From positions 1 through 8,934 of the forward strand of contig DXNX01000019.1 of NCBI GenBank assembly GCA_019413245.1: a stretch of 8,934 nucleotides of DNA. Reading direction: 5' to 3'. Positions 6,393 through 8,934 of the stretch are shown in pieces. A program made the position numbers and the translations under genes. The DNA is from Oscillospiraceae bacterium (GTDB taxonomy: Bacteria > Bacillota > Clostridia > Oscillospirales > Ruminococcaceae). Within the stretch, counting starts at the first letter, position 1. Each line of letters opens with the position of its first letter. The notes under the pieces are model-generated. The model was not told the DNA's origin. It worked only from the letters and a program-made list of their open reading frames with translations, and did no database searches.

Positions 6393-6409
6393 GACCGCCG
6401 GAGGCGGTC
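6393..6409 (+). other. leader hairpin of the pullulanase gene
   Basis: GACCGCC-GGA-GGCGGTC forms a perfect 7-bp stem with a 3-nt loop, 10 nt before the AAGGAGGA ribosome binding site (6420-6427). The only -10-like sequence upstream is the AT run TATATATAGA (6380-6389), without a convincing -35, so transcription would start close to the hairpin's 5' base. The rest of the 6315-6436 gap shows nothing further that I can name. Confidence 0.5.
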
Positions 6410-6436
6410 AATCGTATGCGAAGGAGGACACCACCG

Positions 6437-8365
6437 ATGAACCAGAACCTGAAAGACCTGCCGGTGTACAGCGGCAATGATTTGGGTGCGGTATATACCA
6501 GGCGGGCCACGACCTTCACCCTGTGGGCTCCCACGGCCGCATCGGTCACCCTGCGCCGGTATACCACCGGTACCGATACCGAACCCGGCGCCCGGGAGCT
6601 GGACCCCGTAACCCTGCATCCGGCCGGACAGGGTACCTGGCGCGCCACCGTGGGCGGCGACCTGGCCGGACAGTATTATGTATATGAACTGACTTTCCCC
6701 GATGGCCACACGGCCACGGCGGTGGACCCCTACGCCCGGGCCTGCGGCTGCAACGGACAACGGGGCATGGTGCTGGACCTGACCGGGGCCGAACCCGAGA
6801 ACTGGGCCGCCGACCGCCGCCCGGCCCGGGCCAACGACCCGGCCGCCCGCAGCGTGTGGGAGGTCCATGTGGCGGATTTTTCCGCCGACGAGCACAGCGG
6901 TATCCGGCCGGAATGGCGGGGCAAGTTCCTGGCCTTCACCCAGGAGGATTCCACCCTGAACTGTGAGGGGGAGCACCCCACCTGCCTGAACTATCTGCGG
7001 CGGCTGGGCGTCAGCCATGTGCAGCTGCAGCCCATCTTTGACTTTGCCACAGTGGACGAAGCCGCCGGCGGCTACAACTGGGGGTATGACCCCCTGAACT
7101 ACAATGTGCCCGAAGGCTCCTACGCCACCGATCCCTTCCACGGGGAAGTCCGGGTGCGGGAATGCCGGGCCATGGTGGCGGCGCTGCACAAGGCCGGCAT
7201 GGGTGTGGTCATGGACGTGGTGTACAACCACACCTACTACGCCGACAACTGGATGGAGCGCATCGTTCCCGGCTACTGGCTGCGCCGCAACCTGGACGGA
7301 CGGCTGACCAACGGCTCCGGCTGCGGCTGTGACCTGGCCAGCGAGCACCCCATGGTGCGCAAGTACATCGTGGATTCGGTGGTCTACTGGGCTACCGCCT
7401 ACCATATCGACGGGTTCCGCTTTGACCTGATGGCCCTGCATGATGTGGATACCATGAACGCCATCCGTGCTGCGCTGGACGCCCTGCCCGGCGGCAAAAA
7501 CATCCTGATGTATGGTGAACCCTGGCAGGGCGGCGCCACCCGCATGGAGGAGGGGGCCGTCCCCGCCGACAAGAACGCCCTGCCCATGCTGGATGACCGC
7601 ATCGGCATCTTCTGCGACAACACCCGGGACACCATCAAAGGCGGGGTGTTCGATGCCCGCGCGCCGGGGTACGTCAACGGCGCCCCCGGTGCGGGCTACA
7701 CCCTGCTCCACGCATTGGGGGCCTACCGGGACGGGTCCGAGGGCATGCACCCCCCGGCGTCGGGCCAGATCGTGCAGTATGTGTCCGCCCACGACAATTT
7801 CACCCTGTGGGATAAGCTCAAGGCGGTGGCCGGACGGCACAACTACGATATTTTTGACGGCGACCTGCAGGCCCAGAACCGCATGTGCGCCGCCATCTGC
7901 CTGACCTGCCAGGGGATGCCCTTCTGGCAGGCGGGGGAGGAATTCGCCCGCACCAAGCACGGCGACCCCAACACCTACAAGGGCCCGCTGGCTGTGAACG
8001 CGCTGGACTGGACCCGCGCCGCCCGCATGGGTGAGCTGGTGGAGTTTTATGCGGGGCTGCTGGACATCCGCCGCCGCTGGCCGGAACTCACCGGCCTGAC
8101 CGACGCCGACCAGCCCGAGCCGCTGCTGCTGGCTGTGCCCGGATGGCTCATCGGGTTTGTGCCCGAACTGTCCGATAACGCCCCCAACCGGCTGGTGGTC
8201 TACTATAATCCCGAGCGCACCGCCCAGTGGATGACCCTGCCCGGCGGCGGGTGGCGGACCCTGTGTGACGGGTACCATGCCCAGGGGCAGCCCTTCGGTC
8301 CGGTGCGCACCGGGCAGATCGAACTGCCTGCCACCAGTGTGGTCATTTTGGCCGCAGTACAATAA
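6437..8365 (+). CDS. pulA: type I pullulanase (GH13 alpha-1,6-glucan debranching enzyme)
   Basis: Hydrolyses alpha-1,6 branch points of glycogen, pullulan or limit dextrins. The 642-residue protein has no signal peptide or sorting signal, so it should act in the cytoplasm on imported maltodextrins or stored glycogen. Order: N-terminal CBM48-like beta domain (about 15-100, TTFTLWAPTAASVTL), linker with SVWEVHVADFS (139-149), the type I pullulanase signature YNWGYDP (213-219), then the GH13 barrel: region I DVVYNH (260-265), region II GFRFD with nucleophile Asp330, region III YGEPW with acid/base Glu361, region IV SAHDN with Asp453. A C-terminal beta domain follows. Length fits intracellular pullulanases. 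The frame opens at 6416, but that ATG overlaps the AAGGAGGA at 6420-6427; the ATG at 6437 is correctly spaced. It is flanked by terminators on both sides, so monocistronic. Confidence 0.95.
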   Translation: MNQNLKDLPVYSGNDLGAVYTRRATTFTLWAPTAASVTLRRYTTGTDTEPGARELDPVTLHPAGQGTWRATVGGDLAGQYYVYELTFPDGHTATAVDPYARACGCNGQRGMVLDLTGAEPENWAADRRPARANDPAARSVWEVHVADFSADEHSGIRPEWRGKFLAFTQEDSTLNCEGEHPTCLNYLRRLGVSHVQLQPIFDFATVDEAAGGYNWGYDPLNYNVPEGSYATDPFHGEVRVRECRAMVAALHKAGMGVVMDVVYNHTYYADNWMERIVPGYWLRRNLDGRLTNGSGCGCDLASEHPMVRKYIVDSVVYWATAYHIDGFRFDLMALHDVDTMNAIRAALDALPGGKNILMYGEPWQGGATRMEEGAVPADKNALPMLDDRIGIFCDNTRDTIKGGVFDARAPGYVNGAPGAGYTLLHALGAYRDGSEGMHPPASGQIVQYVSAHDNFTLWDKLKAVAGRHNYDIFDGDLQAQNRMCAAICLTCQGMPFWQAGEEFARTKHGDPNTYKGPLAVNALDWTRAARMGELVEFYAGLLDIRRRWPELTGLTDADQPEPLLLAVPGWLIGFVPELSDNAPNRLVVYYNPERTAQWMTLPGGGWRTLCDGYHAQGQPFGPVRTGQIELPATSVVILAAVQ

Positions 8366-8370
8366 TAATC

Positions 8371-8404
8371 GAAAGTCCGACTTTTTTGTCGGGCTTTCTT
8401 TTTT
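8371..8404 (+). terminator. rho-independent terminator of the pullulanase gene
   Basis: GAAAGTCCGAC (8371-8381) pairs with GTCGGGCTTTC (8388-8398), 11 bp including one T-G wobble, around a T6 loop and followed by T6 (8399-8404). It lies 5 nt after the stop codon. Confidence 0.92.
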
Positions 8405-8496
8405 GAAGAGCATTGAACTGTTGTCTAACTTTTCGTAAGAGGAAACTCCAAAAACTGCAATTTTTTGTTCAGTTTCACGCTTTATACAAAAAACTA

Positions 8497-8524
8497 TTGC
8501 AATCTTTAGGCAGAGTGCTATAAT
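8497..8524 (+). promoter_or_regulatory. extended -10 promoter for the terminal gene
   Basis: TTGCAA (8497-8502), 16-bp spacer and consensus TATAAT (8519-8524) preceded by the extended TGC (8516-8518). The surrounding 8405-8500 stretch is AT-rich, unlike the rest of the window, and contains a 6-bp inverted repeat AAACTG/CAGTTT. Initiation is expected near 8531. Confidence 0.78.
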
Positions 8525-8530
8525 TAGGAC

Positions 8531-8791
8531 CCGGAAAGAACTGAGGCGTCCGCAGTGCGCTGAAAAGTTCACCGTGCGGCAAAGGGGGCGCAGGTTTACA
8601 CCAGAATGTGTAGGCCGGCCCCATTTCCGTTTTTATGAGAGAGTGAGATGCGAAAACTGCACGGCAGAGCATGATGTGCCGGGGGCCGCCGGCCCTCGGC
8701 ACCTTGTTTGCCGCGAGGTTCCCCGGCGGGGCCGACTGCGGGCGGTGCCGGGGCCGACAGACCGCACAGGCGTCTATTCGAGGTGGTTACT
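8531..8791 (+). other. long structured 5' leader, function unknown
   Basis: About 260 nt lie between the predicted transcription start and the next start codon, with no convincing open frame. They are rich in hairpins: GAACT/AGTTC (8539-8543 with 8566-8570); GGGGC/GCCCC (8585-8589 with 8618-8622) enclosing TACAC/GTGTA; ATGC...GCAT enclosing CTGC/GCAG (8648-8672); a 12-bp stem GTGCCG-G-GGGCC/GGCCC-T-CGGCAC (8676-8702) with a 3-nt loop; and CCCCGGC/GCCGGGG (8721-8727 with 8747-8753). The 9-mer GGGGCCGAC occurs twice (8728-8736, 8750-8758). I could not match it to TPP, SAM, cobalamin, lysine, ydaO or T-box consensus elements. It could be a riboswitch, a protein-binding leader or a small RNA. Confidence 0.5.
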
Positions 8792-8934
8792 ATGAAAGAT
8801 TTGAACGAATTGATGCAGGCGATCCTGGATATGGACGCCGCCCAGCGCAAGGCGGCCGACGAAGCGCAAAGCGAGCGCACCGCCCGGCTGGCCGGGCGGT
8901 GCGCTCGCTTTGCGCTTCGTCGGCCGCCTTGCGC
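8792..8934 (+). CDS. N-terminus of an unrecognised helical protein (partial, end probably artefactual)
   Basis: ATG at 8792, preceded by GAGGTGG (8780-8786) at 5 nt, opens a frame reading MKDLNELMQAILDMDAAQRK and then a charged Ala/Glu/Gln/Arg-rich stretch typical of a long alpha helix or coiled coil. It is open to the window edge. Codons up to about 8888 look natural; from 8891 the DNA is the exact reverse complement of 8845-8888, so the residues after about 33 (Arg/Cys/Pro-rich) are probably not the real protein. A helical N-terminus like this would suit, for example, a coiled-coil stalk subunit, but that is only a guess; the family is not recognisable. Confidence 0.6.
   Translation, partial: MKDLNELMQAILDMDAAQRKAADEAQSERTARLAGRCARFALRRPPC
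8845..8934. repeat. perfect 44-bp inverted repeat at the window end
   Basis: Bases 8845-8888 and 8891-8934 are exact reverse complements separated by only two bases (TG). The right arm ends at the last base of the window. The left arm lies inside plausible coding sequence, while the right arm changes the frame's character. Such a repeat is typical of fold-back (palindromic) assembly or amplification artefacts at contig ends. A real extrusion-prone palindrome is possible but less likely. Confidence 0.95.

Noticed and set aside
6416..6436. Upstream ATG of the pullulanase frame
   Set aside because: The seven extra codons are the ribosome binding site itself (AAGGAGGA); the ATG at 6437 is correctly spaced.
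6263..8572. 769-codon open frame on the minus strand opposite the pullulanase
   Set aside because: It mirrors the strongly GC3-biased pullulanase frame, has a Gly/Val/His/Ala-rich composition without recognisable domains, crosses two terminators, and lies opposite an unmistakable GH13 enzyme.
8574..8795. 73-codon frame in the terminal leader, ending in an ATGA overlap with the next start
   Set aside because: It starts with GTG, has no Shine-Dalgarno, is Arg/Pro/Gly-rich and reads straight through the hairpins of the structured leader. The overlap with the ATG is tempting but not enough.
1..8934. Mobile element, CRISPR array, toxin-antitoxin or defence cluster
   Set aside because: No transposase, integrase, spaced direct repeats, small toxin/antitoxin pairs or nuclease motifs were seen. 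Every sizeable coding region is a metabolic, transport or stress gene, apart from the unrecognised edge fragments.

Overview
The window is GC-rich DNA (strong G/C bias at third codon positions) with canonical sigma-A promoters, strong GGAGG ribosome binding sites and rho-independent terminators. Together with a CIRCE/HrcA-type heat-shock operator and the protein flavour (CmpB-like membrane protein, MepA-like MATE, Si-type citrate synthase, type I pullulanase), this suggests a GC-rich gut Clostridia member such as the Faecalibacterium/Gemmiger/Subdoligranulum group. That taxonomic guess is inference; no rRNA or other marker is present.

Layout. At 1-146 is the 3' end of an unrecognised gene, coupled by an ATGA overlap to a CmpB/DUF1113-type putative ABC transporter permease (143-1069, +). 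A strong hairpin at 1081-1123 separates it from a convergent small heat-shock protein (Hsp20, 1163-1609, -). Hsp20 has a near-ideal promoter overlapped by a 9-9-9 CIRCE operator at 1751-1777. Upstream on the same strand are a MATE efflux transporter (1889-3226, -) and UDP-glucose 6-dehydrogenase (3423-4607, -). Between those two genes is a compact leader of back-to-back hairpins, one of them a textbook terminator, lying between the MATE promoter and its start codon. A divergent promoter region at about 4640-4750 then serves ugd (-) and citrate synthase (4894-6252, +). Citrate synthase is closed by its own terminator and followed by a cytoplasmic type I pullulanase (6437-8365, +), also with its own terminator. 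The last part holds an extended -10 promoter, a roughly 260-nt hairpin-rich leader, and the start of an unrecognised coiled/helical protein (8792 onward). That reading frame runs into a perfect 44-bp inverted repeat ending exactly at the last base, which looks like a contig-end fold-back artefact.

Functionally this is a run of mostly single-gene units of core metabolism and stress response, not an operon or a defence/mobile island: chaperone, drug/metabolite efflux, UDP-glucuronate supply, entry to the citrate-to-2-oxoglutarate branch, and alpha-glucan debranching. I see no mobile element, CRISPR array, tRNA or rRNA. The least explained material is regulatory RNA: the MATE leader with a terminator and an alternative pairing to the Shine-Dalgarno, and the long GC-rich leader at 8531-8791.
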